The translations under genes and the position numbers were made by a program. Shown one piece after another: positions 1-11,030 of a stretch of DNA of 64,000 nucleotides. This DNA comes from Sycon ciliatum. Lineage: Eukaryota; Porifera; Calcarea; Leucosolenida; Sycettidae. Each line of letters starts with the position of its first letter. The first letter of the stretch is position 1. Location: NCBI RefSeq assembly GCF_964019385.1, contig NC_088645.1, forward strand, positions 14,184,727-14,248,726. The letters are read 5' to 3'. The notes under the pieces are model-generated. The model was not told the origin of the DNA. It made no database searches and saw only the letters and a list, made by a program, of their open reading frames with translations.

Positions 1-2916
1 GGTGACACGGGGCCGCCGTCAGTCGTCCGAGTGGAGCCCCTCGAGGAGGTATGTGGTGCGATCTCACCCATTATTGTGCACGTTGATGTTTGTCTTTCGT
101 CTTCGTCTTCGTCTCCTGTTGTTGCTCTTGTTGATTCTGGTTCAAGTGTGTCGTTAGTGCATTCTAAATTGTTGCCTAATTTGACAGAGCGACCTCCTCT
201 AGAGTCTGCTCCGCGGTTGTGTGCAGTCAATGGCGCACAACTTCCTGTCGTTGGATCCATGGATCTGTGTATGTCGCTAGGAAATCTGTCTTTCCAGCAC
301 ACGGTTGTTGTCTCTCCTGGTATTCACTGCGACATGATTCTTGGTTCCGATTTTTTGTTGCAGCATGGTGGGGTATTAGACATTGCTCGTGGTGTTGTGA
401 TGTTTGGCGATGTGTCTGTTCCGTTGCATGTTTCTGGTTCTGGGTGTCCTCCGTCACGTACGCCCTATGATCGTATTGTTCCGCGTAATACTTCCCCCTC
501 ATGTAATACTCATACTCCTCATTCTGATGCATGCTCCGACGATGTACCTGTTTCGTCGTATTCTTCTCGTGTTGCCCTTGACGATTCATTGTCTGCACGG
601 GTTGTTGAACCCATGGCTCAACCTGGCGTTGTCCCGGCGTGTGCGCCCGAAAGTGTGGCCGACCCTGTGGTATACTCATCTCGTGTGGTGTTTGAGATGG
701 AGTTGTCGGTACCTGCAGGACATGTTGTCTTGGTGCCTTGTGCAGCTGTTGATGTGTGCACGGTTGCGATGGATTGCGTGGCAGATCCATTGGAGTCCTT
801 TATGGCGAAGCATCCAGATGTGGCAGTGACTCCTAGTCTTGTAACTGTTGGCCCTAACCAAACACGTGTGGTTGTGGCTGTTGAAAATCATGCAAATCAT
901 CCTATACTCATTCATAAAAATACCAATGTTGCCGAACTTCATCAAATTCCTACAGATTGTGAACATATTGACGACACTGAAGCTATGGTTTCCTCAGTTT
1001 CACCCGACCCGATCCCGCTAACTGAGCAACGCAAGAAAGTCATCGATGAATATATCAACGCACAAAATCATCTCTCCACAGAACATTCTCGCACGCTCAC
1101 TGAACTACTTCATGATAACCACGATTTATTTATCTTGCATGATGATGACTATGGCTACTGTGACATATTCCCTCATAAAATTAACACAGGACAAAATAAC
1201 CCTATAAAACAACCTACCAGGCGGATTCCATATCACCGCCGGAAGGCTCTGGAAGATCTACTGAATACGCTGTTAAAGCAAGGCATAATACAAGAATCGA
1301 TTAGTCCGTGGGCATCACCCATAGTATTGGTGCCAAAGAAGGATGGCTCTCTTCGACTCTGTATCGACTACAGGAAGTTGAACTCTGTCACCGAGCCTGA
1401 TGCTTACCCGATTCCCCGGGCGGATGACATGCTTGATTCCCTGTCTGGCTGTCGGTATTTCACGTCCCTTGACTTAGCGTCAGGATACTGGCAAATAGCA
1501 ATGGAAGGAAGCGACAAGGCTAAGACGGCATTTACCACGCCACTGGGCTTGTTTGAGTTTAATGTTCTGCCGATGGGCTGCAGGAATGGCCCAGCGACAT
1601 TTCAGCGCGTAATGGAAGCAGTCCTGAGTGGCTTATGTAATACACCGGCCCAGCCATTCTGCCGTGTGTTCTTTGATGATGTCCTGAATGCCAGCGAAAC
1701 GCTGTCTGGCCAACTCCAGATTCTGCTGCCCGTGTTCGCGCGAGTTCGGTCCGCTGGGCTGCGGTTCAATCTGAAGAAATGCTCCTTCTTCCAGGAGGAG
1801 GTCACTTTCCTAGGACACCGCGTGTCAGCGGAGGGCATCTCCCCGAATGAGGCCAAACTCGTCGCGGTCAGGAACTGGAAGACTCCGAAATCTGTCACAG
1901 CTGTCCGCGAGTTCCTTGGCTTCGCTGGATATTATCGCCGCTTCATCCGTGGGTTCGCCCAGCGTGCTGCTCCGCTGACTGCTCTTACAGGCAAGAATGC
2001 TCGCTTTGCGTGGTCGAAAGCTTGTGAAGCGGCGTTTCAGGCTCTGAAGCGTTCGCTTGCCAGTGCGCCGGTGATGGCGTACCCCCAGTTTGAAGCTTCA
2101 GCAGGTGCATTCATTCTGGACACCGATGCGAGCAATGTGTCGATTGGTGCAGTCCTCAGCCAGATCCAGGATGGAACTGAGCGACCAATTGGGTACGGCA
2201 GCCGTGTACTGACGAAAGCTGAGCGCAACTACGATGCTAGCGATCGTGAGGCCCTTGCTCTGGTCTATTTTGCGGAGTATTTCAGGCACTACTTGTTAGC
2301 ACGACCATTTGTTGCCAGGACGGACAATACTGCATTGACTGCACTCCGGAACCTGAAGGAACCCCGCGGACGGAAAGCACGTTGGCTTGACTGTTTATCC
2401 GAATATGAATTCCGAGTCGTTCACCGTCCAGGTCGCCAACATCTGAATGCCGATGCTATGTCCCGCGTGGTGACCGATGTGCCGTCTCCTCCGCCGAGTC
2501 CGCCGCCTCTTGCCCGTGATGTTCCGTTGTCAGCTGCTGATGTTCCTCCGGCCGTTTTTGTTCGTCCTCCTGGTGCCTCTGCCGCTGGACCGTTGCCGGA
2601 TTGTTACAAGCCTCAGAGTCTTCTTGCTCCGTATGCTGATCCTGCTCTGTCTGAGTGTTTCACCCGATATGATGCTGCCAGTGGCAAGTTTGTTCGTCCG
2701 CCTGAAGCCGTTTCCCGTCCCCCCGACTGTCAACCGCCTGCCGTTACTCCTTCTCGTCCTGACCCGATTACGCTGTCCGATGATGATTTGCCACGCTGCG
2801 TTCCGCCGCTACAGCCGCCGTCGTCTGATCCGGTCCGTACTTCTTCTCCTGTTTCTCGTCGTTCTGGCCGTGTTCGCACTGCACCTGCTCGACTAGCTGA
2901 CTATGTCCTGGACTGA
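1..2916 (+). mobile_element. Ty3/gypsy-like retrotransposon pol (partial; no integrase)
   Basis: One reading frame is open from the window edge to a stop at 2914-2916, so the 5' end (probably gag) lies outside. Domains in order, numbered from 31: an aspartic protease with DSG near residues 35-37; a reverse transcriptase at about 380-600 with the catalytic FFDD near residue 548; and an RNase H at about 690-810 starting at ILDTDAS. After DAMSR, where gypsy elements normally continue into the HHCC zinc finger and integrase, the frame runs into a proline-rich tail ending SGRVRTAPARLADYVLD. Such a basic tail usually follows integrase. I infer an in-frame loss of integrase, or an unusual layout. 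The frame has no stop, so the copy is fairly young, but without integrase it is unlikely to be autonomous. The assignment to gypsy-type pol is firm. Confidence 0.92.
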
Positions 2917-2988
2917 GTTTATTATTTGGTTTGTTTTCTTTTGTTTGTTTCCTAGGTATTTCGTTCATTCCCGTGGACGTGAATTTTA

Positions 2989-3052
2989 GCTAGGGGGGCA
3001 CAGTGTAATAGGTGTATGTATGCTACTCACTATTACACTGTGCCCCCCTAGC
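2989..3052. repeat. Perfect 22-bp inverted repeat with 20-nt loop at the retroelement 3' end
   Basis: Bases 2989-3010 and 3031-3052 are exact reverse complements around a 20-base spacer. The left arm holds a G-rich tract (aggggggcacag) followed by TGTAATAG. That is where a polypurine tract and the TG start of a 3' LTR would be expected after the pol stop at 2916. A 3' LTR starting near 3004 is an inference, because no second LTR copy is visible. Confidence 0.75.
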
Positions 3053-3263
3053 CTCGTTACCTCACGACCCCTGTCCGGGCAACAGCCAGCAACAGCAGAG
3101 ATGGTGACTGACCTGTGTGTACTTGGAGCTAGAAACGTGTGTAACCTGTCCCAGTTTGCAGGCACTTGTAATCTGTATCCGGGGGGAATGCGGTGCACAC
3201 ATACATACTGTAGGCCGTCATCTGCCCATGCTCCTAGTTTCTTTTCAATGAAACACGCCAACC

Positions 3264-3718
3264 TACCGTATTTTCTCTTATAAAAGCCCAGGTCTCCAAT
3301 AATAGCCCTGTCTCCAATAATGACCCGGGGTGAGAGTGGTTTGAAGTAATAAGAGCACAGTCTCTAATAGTAGTGCGGGTCACAATTGGAGTATGCAACA
3401 AGTATATTGACTACATATAAAACAGCAGTACTACATGCCAAGGACATATTTGTAAAGAGGTTTTCGGTCTACTGGTTCCTTCCTGGCGCCAATGCTATTG
3501 TGAAACATCTGTTTTGACAATATTCCTGAGTTTAGGGTTGAAAAATCAGTCTTGATATGGTCAGTTTATGCCTGTATAGACTGGAGTTGGCTTGATAGTT
3601 GACAAGTGAATAAATAAGAGCCCAGTCTCCAATAATAGCCCAGTCTCTAATAGTAGCGCGGGTAGAGCTGTCACTGAAAAAATAAGAGCCCCGGGCTCTT
3701 ATTAGAGAAAATACGGTA
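3264..3718. mobile_element. MITE with TACCGTATTTTCTCT termini
   Basis: The ends are inverted: TACCGTATTTTCTCTTATAA at 3264 and its complement, with one change, ending at 3718. The inside holds two diverged copies of a segment reading like 'ataagagcccagtctccaataatagccc'-type repeats. There is no coding potential. The TACCGTA terminus recurs in another element at 51888-52271. Confidence 0.65.
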
Positions 3719-3931
3719 ACTTTCTGAAAAAGGATAGAGGGGAATGTGATCAAAAACAAGGCACCGACACGAATGAACAGTTGATGAGGGGAGGGGAGAA
3801 AGTGAGGAATTGTGAACAAAGTCAGCAGTCAAGAAGCGGAGAAAAGGTAGCCAGAATGTGTAAAAAATGCAAGGGCAGAGGGAGAACTTGCAGTACTATT
3901 GGTCTAAGGAATGACACATTTGTTATGTTAT

Positions 3932-4070
3932 GCCCGTAGGTATGCAGAAGACGTTACATCAGTAACGTCTGGCGCTAGCCAGGGTCCACACAGCTTTAAT
4001 TCCCGTAGCTATGCAGAAGACGTTACTTCAGTAACGTCTGGCGCTAGCCAGGGCCCACACAGCGTTAATT
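3932..4070. repeat. Two-copy ~69-bp tandem repeat with an internal palindrome
   Basis: Two adjacent copies (about 3932-4000 and 4001-4070) differ at only a few bases. Each contains gacgttac(a/t)tcagtaacgtc, an inverted repeat around a short loop, followed by tggcgctagccagg. No coding signal is seen. Confidence 0.75.
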
Positions 4071-4076
4071 TGGTGT

Positions 4077-5335
4077 TTGTTTGTTTGTTTGTGTGTTTGT
4101 GTCACGCCTGGCGCTATCCCGTATCTGCCCCGTACCGTACCGTACCATCAAACACAGCTAGTCACATACAGCTGGCCGCAATATTCAAATAGGGCTTTCA
4201 AACGCAAGAATCATAACGTAAATCAAATTGGAAGATTGAGTATGAATGCGAAGTGTATGGGGGAATGCATGTAGGGCGATAGTGCGGGTTCGAATCCCAG
4301 GTAATGCCTGAAAAAAATAGGAGAATTGAAAAATTTATAACATCCCTATTCTTTTTTTGCCGTCATCAAGGCGGTAGATGGTGTCGTATTTCCCTCGATC
4401 GTACCTGTCCCGTACCTGTCCCGTACCGTACCGTACAATCAAAGACGGCTGGCCACAATGCATATTCAAATAGGGCTTTCAAATACAAGATCATAATGTG
4501 AAGCAACTTGGAAGAATTAGTATGTATGCAAAGTGTATCGGGGAATGCACGCAGGGCGATAGTGCGGGTTCGAATCCCAGGTTTTGTCTAAAAACAAAAA
4601 GTAGAAATTTATAAGAATTTATAACATCCCTATGCTTTTTTTGTCTAGGTCATCAAGGCAAAAAAGCATAGCGTAGGGCCCTGAGCTTCCAAGTTCTCTC
4701 GTTTGGTGTTTGTTTGTTTGTGTGTTTGTGTCACACCTGGCGCTATCCCGTATCTGTCCCTTACCGTACCGTACCATCAAACACAGCTGGCCACATACAG
4801 CTGGCCGCACTATTCAAATAGGGCTTTCAAACGCAAGATCATAACGGGAAGCAACTTGGAAGAATGAGTATGAATGCGAAGTGTATGGGGGAATGCATGT
4901 AGGGCGATAGTGCGGGTTCGAATCCCAGGTAACGCCTGAAAAAAATTGGAGAATTGAAAAATTTATAACATCCCTATTCTTTTTTTGCCGTCATCAAGGC
5001 GGTAGATGGTGTCGTATTACCCTCGACCGTACCTGTCCCGTACCTGTCCCGTACCTGTCCCGTACCGTACCGTACAATCAAAGACGGCTGGCTACAATGC
5101 ATATTCAAATAGGGCTTTCAAATACAAGATCATAACGTGAAGCAACTTGGAAGAATTAGTATGTATGCGAAGTGTATCGGGGGATGGATGCAGGGCGATA
5201 GTGCGGGTTCGAATCCCAGGTTATGTCTAAAAACAAAAAGTAGAAATTTATAAGAATTTATAACATCCCTATGCTTTTTTTGTCTAGGTCATCAAGGCAA
5301 AAAAAGTATAGCGTAGGGCCCTGAGCTTCCAAGCT
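4077..5335 (+). repeat. Dimeric tRNA-like SINE block, duplicated in tandem
   Basis: Four related units each carry an exact RNA polymerase III B-box, GGTTCGAATCC, at 4287, 4567, 4915 and 5206. They alternate between two subtypes. One is followed by 'taa(t/c)gcctgaaaaaa', the other by 'gtctaaaaacaaaaag'. The A-B pair is itself duplicated with a period of about 630 bp. The units share 'attcaaatagggctttcaaa' upstream of the B-box. I saw no convincing A-box or cloverleaf, so these are tRNA-derived SINE-like repeats, not tRNA genes. Confidence 0.65.
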
Positions 5336-5350
5336 CTCTCGTTTCTGCAG

Positions 5351-7082
5351 GATGCCAACAAGGCAGCTACGAAAGTATGTGAGTGCAGCAGCCAGCCTGG
5401 CATAGCCAAATGCCATGATGATCACGCGGTGACCATTAAGGAGGGATACTGGGCCGGTTTTCTGGGCTCCCAGCCCCACACAGAGGGCAAGGCCAACAGG
5501 AACCTGCTGATTTCGCTATCCAACACGACCAACGACAGCATCGACAGCCTGCTAACCACTGCCGGCACAGGGCGCGATGGCGACGCGGCTACGTTTGTTG
5601 TGGTGCCATGCAGGAACACTCTGTGTGTGCGCCGAGCATGGAGATACGGCATTGACAATGCATGCACTGCTCACTCGGCTGGGCCGCTCTGCAGCAAATG
5701 TGAAGACGGCTGGTCGTTGAAGGTAGCAAAGATGGTAAGTTTTTTTGTTGTTTTCACACTGCGCAATCTAGCACAAAACTGACAAGGAGTACTGAGATAT
5801 TCCACGACATGAAAGTCAGCTTGAGCACTGCTCCCTGAAGCCTTGGAATGTAGCTGTGCTCGGCTCGATGGCGCTTGCCTTCCCCTCTTTGGAATAAGCA
5901 CTAATATCCATGAACCTTCCAAGTTGGAAGGCCGTTGGTTAGCGCTACCGAGCAGTGCTCAAGCTGACTGTCATGCCGTGGAATGTCTCAGTACTCCTTG
6001 TCAGTTTTGTGCTAGATTGTGCACGTCTGACTGTTCAAAATCTAGTTTAGTTGGTGGGCTCGATCGCATAACCTGTGCCCACAATTTCCATGAGATGTTT
6101 TTCTTCGACATTCATACCTCGATTGTGAAATTCGAGTAAGAATTGGCTGAGTTACAATTGTTTGAACATACGCGCTTCCCGAAAGTTTTCATCAGTGCGG
6201 GATGCACACTCAGGACATAAATATATGTCCTTAGCGGTGAAAGGGTTAAACTGGGGCAGACTTCACTTCACAGTAAAAGCTTAGCTCATTTCTCAACTCG
6301 ACCTGAATGCCGTATGCTCTGGAGAGGGTAGGTAAGAAAAACTTGGAGAAGTGGATTTTGGATTGGAAGCTACACTGAGCTACAAGAAAGAGGAAAAATC
6401 ATGTCCTGAAATGTTCGTAGACGGAACACCTAGGTGAACTGTGTCCCTTACAATCGTATTTTGACTCCATTTTTGTTTGGAAAGTGGTAATGGAATGTGG
6501 AAAATGAAACCAATATGGCTGACATCATGTTACTCGTGCCCTGACAGAATATGTGCCTGTGGAGACAAGTTTCTCAGCAGGTGCCATCTCCGATTTTGGT
6601 TTAGCATATTGTGCATACCTATTGGTATTGCAAATTAATCATGGTGGTATCAGGAACTCAAAAAAGCAAATTTTCACCCCATTGCAGTTTACGCAAACTT
6701 GCTTGCTAAATCAAGAGTTCTTGAACATACAGCCTTTCTGCATTTGCGGATGACATCATCCAAGGATCGTGAGCATTAAATCTGCTGTTTCTTGATTTTA
6801 TGCAGGAATGCGTGGACTGCAGGAACTCAACAAAAATTTCTCTATCTGTGTACGTACCATCTGTGGCTGGACTGACCCTGCTGAGCGCTTTCCTTCTTTT
6901 CTACTTCAACATTGGCCTGAATCCTCTCCTTGACAGCTGTTTGTTTTTCCTGCAGGTACTAGAACATGATGTGCAATGTGAATTTGCTTACTCTGGTGTC
7001 TGTGTGTGTGTCTGTGTGTGTGTCTGTGTCTGTGTGTGTCTGTGTGTGGCTGTGTGTATGTGTGCGTGTGTATGTGCGTGCG

Positions 7083-7149
<67 letters not shown>

Positions 7150-8913
7150 GTGTGCGTGTGTGTGTGTACGCGTTGCGTGTGTGCGTGTATGTGTGAGTGT
7201 AGCATCATGGTGATAATGCAGATTAATGGGTGCACGCAGCTTCGTGCTACCGTTCAAGCTATGCTGCTATGTTTGATAGTGCTGTTGCTGTATGCTCATG
7301 CTTTGCTACTGTCTACGGTGACCATGCCGGCCAAACAACGTTGTGCATGCATGCGTGGTACTCTAGGTGACGTCACACTCTACGTGTCATTGAACGTGAT
7401 ATCCAATGTGTGGGCGACATGCGACGTAGCATTCACCATGGCATTTATATGTGGCGCTCAACGTGGGCATCATGCGACGTTCGCTCGATGTTTGCTCGAC
7501 GTGACTTGCTAGAGCTCACCTCGCTATAAATTTCGATCCGTACTGTGTGTGAATCATTCTGTTCTGCTCGTTGTGTTCCACCCTCCAACCTCCCATTTCT
7601 CCTCACTCATTTACTTTGATAAAAGTGAATAAAAGGGGTGTTGGCCATGCTCATCTCCAGCTACTCAGGGCCCAGCCCCTCGGTCGTCGTCCCTCGGACA
7701 TGTCTAGGCTCTCTTCACTCTCGTGGATTCTGCTCCGGCAGTGTCTCCCCGGCCGACCCTGAATCTCTCTCTCCGTAGCCTCTCATTCCGCTGGCCAGCA
7801 CTGCCCGTGTCGCAAGTTGCTGTGTGTTGTAGTTAATGTGTGTGTGTGTGCACATGTGTGTGTATGCATTTGTGTACATGTGTGCATGTGTGCATGTGTA
7901 CATGTGTGCATGTGTACATGTGTGCATGTGTACATGTGTGCATGTGTACATGTGCTTGTGTGCATGTGTACATGTGTGCATGTGTACATGTGCTTGTGTG
8001 TCTGTGACTGTACCTATGGTCTACATGTTCACTCTGAACAGGCGTATTCACAGCTGGGGGAAAAGACCACAATCTTTCCGACTTTGCTGACATTCGGACT
8101 GGGCCACATCTGCTTGAAGGAGAACTTGAAGCACCTACAAATCGAGGCTCTGCTGCTTGTACAGCCACTGACCATGCTTCTTGTCTTTGTTGTCATTCGA
8201 TTGCTACGCTCCTACAAGCAGACGGCAGCAGTCCTGCAGCGACAGCAGCACCATCTGATGTTGGTCCATGTCATGTGGTTCGTGTTTGTGTATAGCTACT
8301 TCATGCTTGTGTATGTCAGCATCTCCTTCCTCTGGTTTGTCTCCCTGGATGGACAGCTCGTGTTGCAGCTGGATAGTTCGGTTACATACTTTGGTGCTGA
8401 GCATGCACCCTACGCTGCCACCTCCATTCTGATAGTCATACTGCTGGTGATACCCATACCGGTCATTCTTGCACTGCCCTGCGCCCGCTCCGTCAGCATG
8501 CTCAGAGGCTTCATCGACGAGGCGTTCAGTCTGTACCGACACGATCGCTGGTACTGGGCCGCTTTCAATCTGCTGCGTCGCGTCGTACTGGTCTGCCTGG
8601 TGGAGTTCACTCATTCCCAACCACTTCTCTTCACCATAGTGACCGTGTGCTTCTTCTGGCTGCAGCTGCTGGCACATGCCCTAGCATGGTAAGTTCAAGT
8701 GGAATCCAGACCATTATCATACTTGTTTGCACTGTAAAAATCCATATGCATGACTTGCACAAGCTAATGCCATGCATGACGCTTCAGCCGGGCCTCGACC
8801 ATACCTGCCTTAATTTCACATGTTACATTGCTCTACAACGATTGTTTCTTTTACTGTTTTCTGGAATACATTCTCTGTCATTCTGCCTCTCTCTCTCTCT
8901 CTCCCCTCCCCTA

Positions 8914-8961
<48 letters not shown>

Positions 8962-9004
8962 GCTCTCTTTATCTATCTCTCTCTCTCTCTCCCCTCTCTC
9001 TGTT

Positions 9005-9099
<95 letters not shown>

Positions 9100-9561
9100 G
9101 CCTCTTTCTGCACCTTTGCTCTTCGCTTTATCTCCTGTCACAGGCCACTACGACCCGGAACTGTTATGAGACTGTCGTACAACACCTGGGAGTGCTTGCT
9201 GTCTCTCCTACTCTGTCTCATATGCACCGTGCAGTTTCTCTTCACTGCATTCGGCCACGACAAGACGGTGCTGGACAGAGTAGAGCTGATCCTGGTTATT
9301 ATACCACTGATCCTGCTGCTACCGTCATCTCTATTCCAGAAGTGCAAGTCGGAGGACGGTATGGGCGGCCGGTTACGCCGCAGTGGCCTGCACCAGTGGT
9401 GGGTGCGGCAGAGAGATGAGCAGCGACGTGCTGCGGGAAGGGACCGCCCGTTGACAATGCTAAACGAGAGAGGCCTGGCCGGTATGGCTGGCGGCCTCAG
9501 GGAATCGCTCATTGAAGATCAGATCCGCGAGCAGCAGGAGCAGCAGAGATCTCTCTTTTAG
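5351..9561 (+). CDS. Multi-pass membrane protein, C-terminal four exons (POMP/beta-helix-type surface protein family)
   Basis: I join 5351-5734, 6806-6955, 8042-8688 and 9144-9561 (stop TAG 9559-9561). All junctions are GT-AG and phases agree (0, 0, 2), giving 532 residues. The first exon starts at an acceptor, so earlier exons lie beyond the retroelement and outside the window. The extracellular part is cysteine-rich (CEC, then 'EGYWAGF', then 'GPLCSKCEDGW...CVDC'). At least six or seven hydrophobic helices follow, and a basic, Gln/Glu-rich cytoplasmic tail ends the protein. This Cys module followed by a TM bundle resembles the C-terminus of large polymorphic-outer-membrane-repeat surface proteins of sponges, lancelets and choanoflagellates, whose function is unknown. 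Exon positions are well supported. The family call rests on motif resemblance only. Confidence 0.75.
5764..6019. mobile_element. Foldback MITE with ~69-bp arms
   Basis: The left arm 5764-5832 and right arm 5951-6019 are near-perfect inverted copies; both contain 'gacaaggagtactgaga' or its complement. The element sits in an intron just after the donor at 5735. A related copy of its right half lies at 18319-18560. Confidence 0.75.
6999..7192 (+). repeat. (TG)n microsatellite
   Basis: A long TG tract with TC and CG interruptions lies in the intron 6956-8041, 43 bases after the donor. Apparent open frames through it are low-complexity Cys-Val/His-Thr artefacts. Confidence 0.95.
7838..8010 (+). 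repeat. TG/CATG minisatellite
   Basis: Alternating 'catgtgtg' and 'catgtgta' units run to about 32 bases before the acceptor at 8042. They lie in the same intron as the TG tract at 6999. Confidence 0.9.
8887..9095 (+). repeat. (CT)n microsatellite before a 3' splice site
   Basis: A nearly pure CT tract, about 200 bp long, ends 48 bases before the exon starting at 9144. It fills most of this intron. Confidence 0.95.
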
Positions 9562-10227
9562 CTCCCAGTGAACCAATAATTATGGCAAAGCACAAGAAAG
9601 TCAACAAATATTGTGGTGGCTTGCATTATGTGGTGGCATTCTACAACCTTCGACTTCTTTCCCCTCTTGCACTACCGGTAGTTTGACATGGGAAATATGG
9701 ACACTTCTTTCTCCTGGTGTGCAATCCACTTTATCTCGGCAATTGACCGCCTTCAATTCAATATTGCCCGGTTATTACATACATGCATGAACATTGTACT
9801 TCAGGATGTAGGTCAGTGGCACTCTGATAGCCGCTGACTACTTTCTATCTCTGTACAGTGTGCTGCAGTCCCTTGTTATCTCCACGCCCGCTTTATGAGA
9901 ACACCTGTATTATGTTACTGTAACATTCCAGCACTGTCTTTTATCGTTTTTGATCGCCTTTCTTTGAGGTGAGAGTCAGTGCATACTCGCATGCACTGCT
10001 CGCCATTGTACTGACCAAATTGCAATGTGTATAGTACCTCATAGGTACCACACTGCATGCTTCTTTATATGTGAAACAATAATTACCGAACATTGTGTGT
10101 ACAATTGTGTTCGAAATGATACTGGCACTGTGACATCACCAGAAACAGTGATTGTCCAAATGCAAAGCTCATACTCGTAGTCATAGTCACAAAGAAGTTG
10201 AGGTCAACTAGTCACCATGGTCACCAC

Positions 10228-10471
10228 CTGATGTCGAGATCAATGAATAATAGTACTAGTAGCACTACAATATCTATACAAGTCAAGTGCTTGTACATGT
10301 ATAGATATTGTATCAGTGAGTCATGTATCAGTGAGTCATGTTCGGCCTTTGGCCTTTGGGTACTACTCCCTGGCTGATGTACTTGTTTTTCGAAAGCTTA
10401 GAATGCCTGAGTGAGTGCTATGCATGGATCATGTCAAAGAGCTCACCACTATTCATTGATCTCGACATCAG
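10228..10471. repeat. Nested inverted repeat (22-bp outer, 13-bp inner arms)
   Basis: Bases 10228-10249 and 10450-10471 are perfect reverse complements (ctgatgtcgagatcaatgaa...). Inside, 10266-10278 and 10300-10312 (tacaatatctata) form a second hairpin. The unit 'gtatcagtgagtcat' is duplicated next to it. It looks like a small non-autonomous foldback element. Confidence 0.65.
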
Positions 10472-10550
10472 CTAGTGGCCCTGTCAACCAAGATCCTACG
10501 ATCACGCCCAGGTGATAACTTTTTGAGGTACGGTGCGGCTGTCTTTCAAA

Positions 10551-10551
<1 letters not shown>

Positions 10552-10613
<62 letters not shown>
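10552..10613 (+). repeat. (AC)n microsatellite
   Basis: About 30 pure AC units. Confidence 0.95.
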
Positions 10614-10615
<2 letters not shown>

Positions 10616-10920
10616 GTATGTAGACAACAGTCGACAGGAGAGAGTTCATGTGCACACGGCTATGCTGTGTGTATAATGGATTTGTAAGCGATCGCATGGT
10701 CAAGCAGGGGGTCGCCGGTCCAACACATAACACCACAATGTGGTCATAAAGTCGTGTGCATTGTGGAACAGGGTGACACGACGTGTAGACCCACTGGGCC
10801 CATGGGTACAGTGCTCACGACAAACAATGATGAAGATCTACATGGAGCTATATTGTGATATTCGTTGTGTTTCTTGAATATTTTTGAAGGGTTACAATTC
10901 ATGAGTTTCATTTGCCCGTA

Positions 10921-11030
10921 AAACAGGGCACATTAAACAGGGCACATTAAACAGGGCACATTAAACAGGGCACATTAAACAGGGCACATTAAACAGGGCA
11001 CATTAAACAGGGCACATTAAACAGGGCACA
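10921..11030 (+). repeat. 14-bp tandem repeat, ~8 copies
   Basis: Seven perfect units of aaacagggcacatt and a partial eighth, with no sequence differences. The array is therefore recently expanded. Confidence 0.95.

Noticed and set aside
4281..5219. tRNA genes suggested by GGTTCGAATCC boxes
   Set aside because: No cloverleaf, anticodon arm or acceptor pairing could be drawn. The boxes lie in dispersed repeats.
8911..9141. Open frames through CT/GA and TG/CA tracts (also at 6800-7257, 25626-26241, 31757-32111, 57686-57983)
   Set aside because: Low-complexity repeats stay open in several frames and encode no domain.
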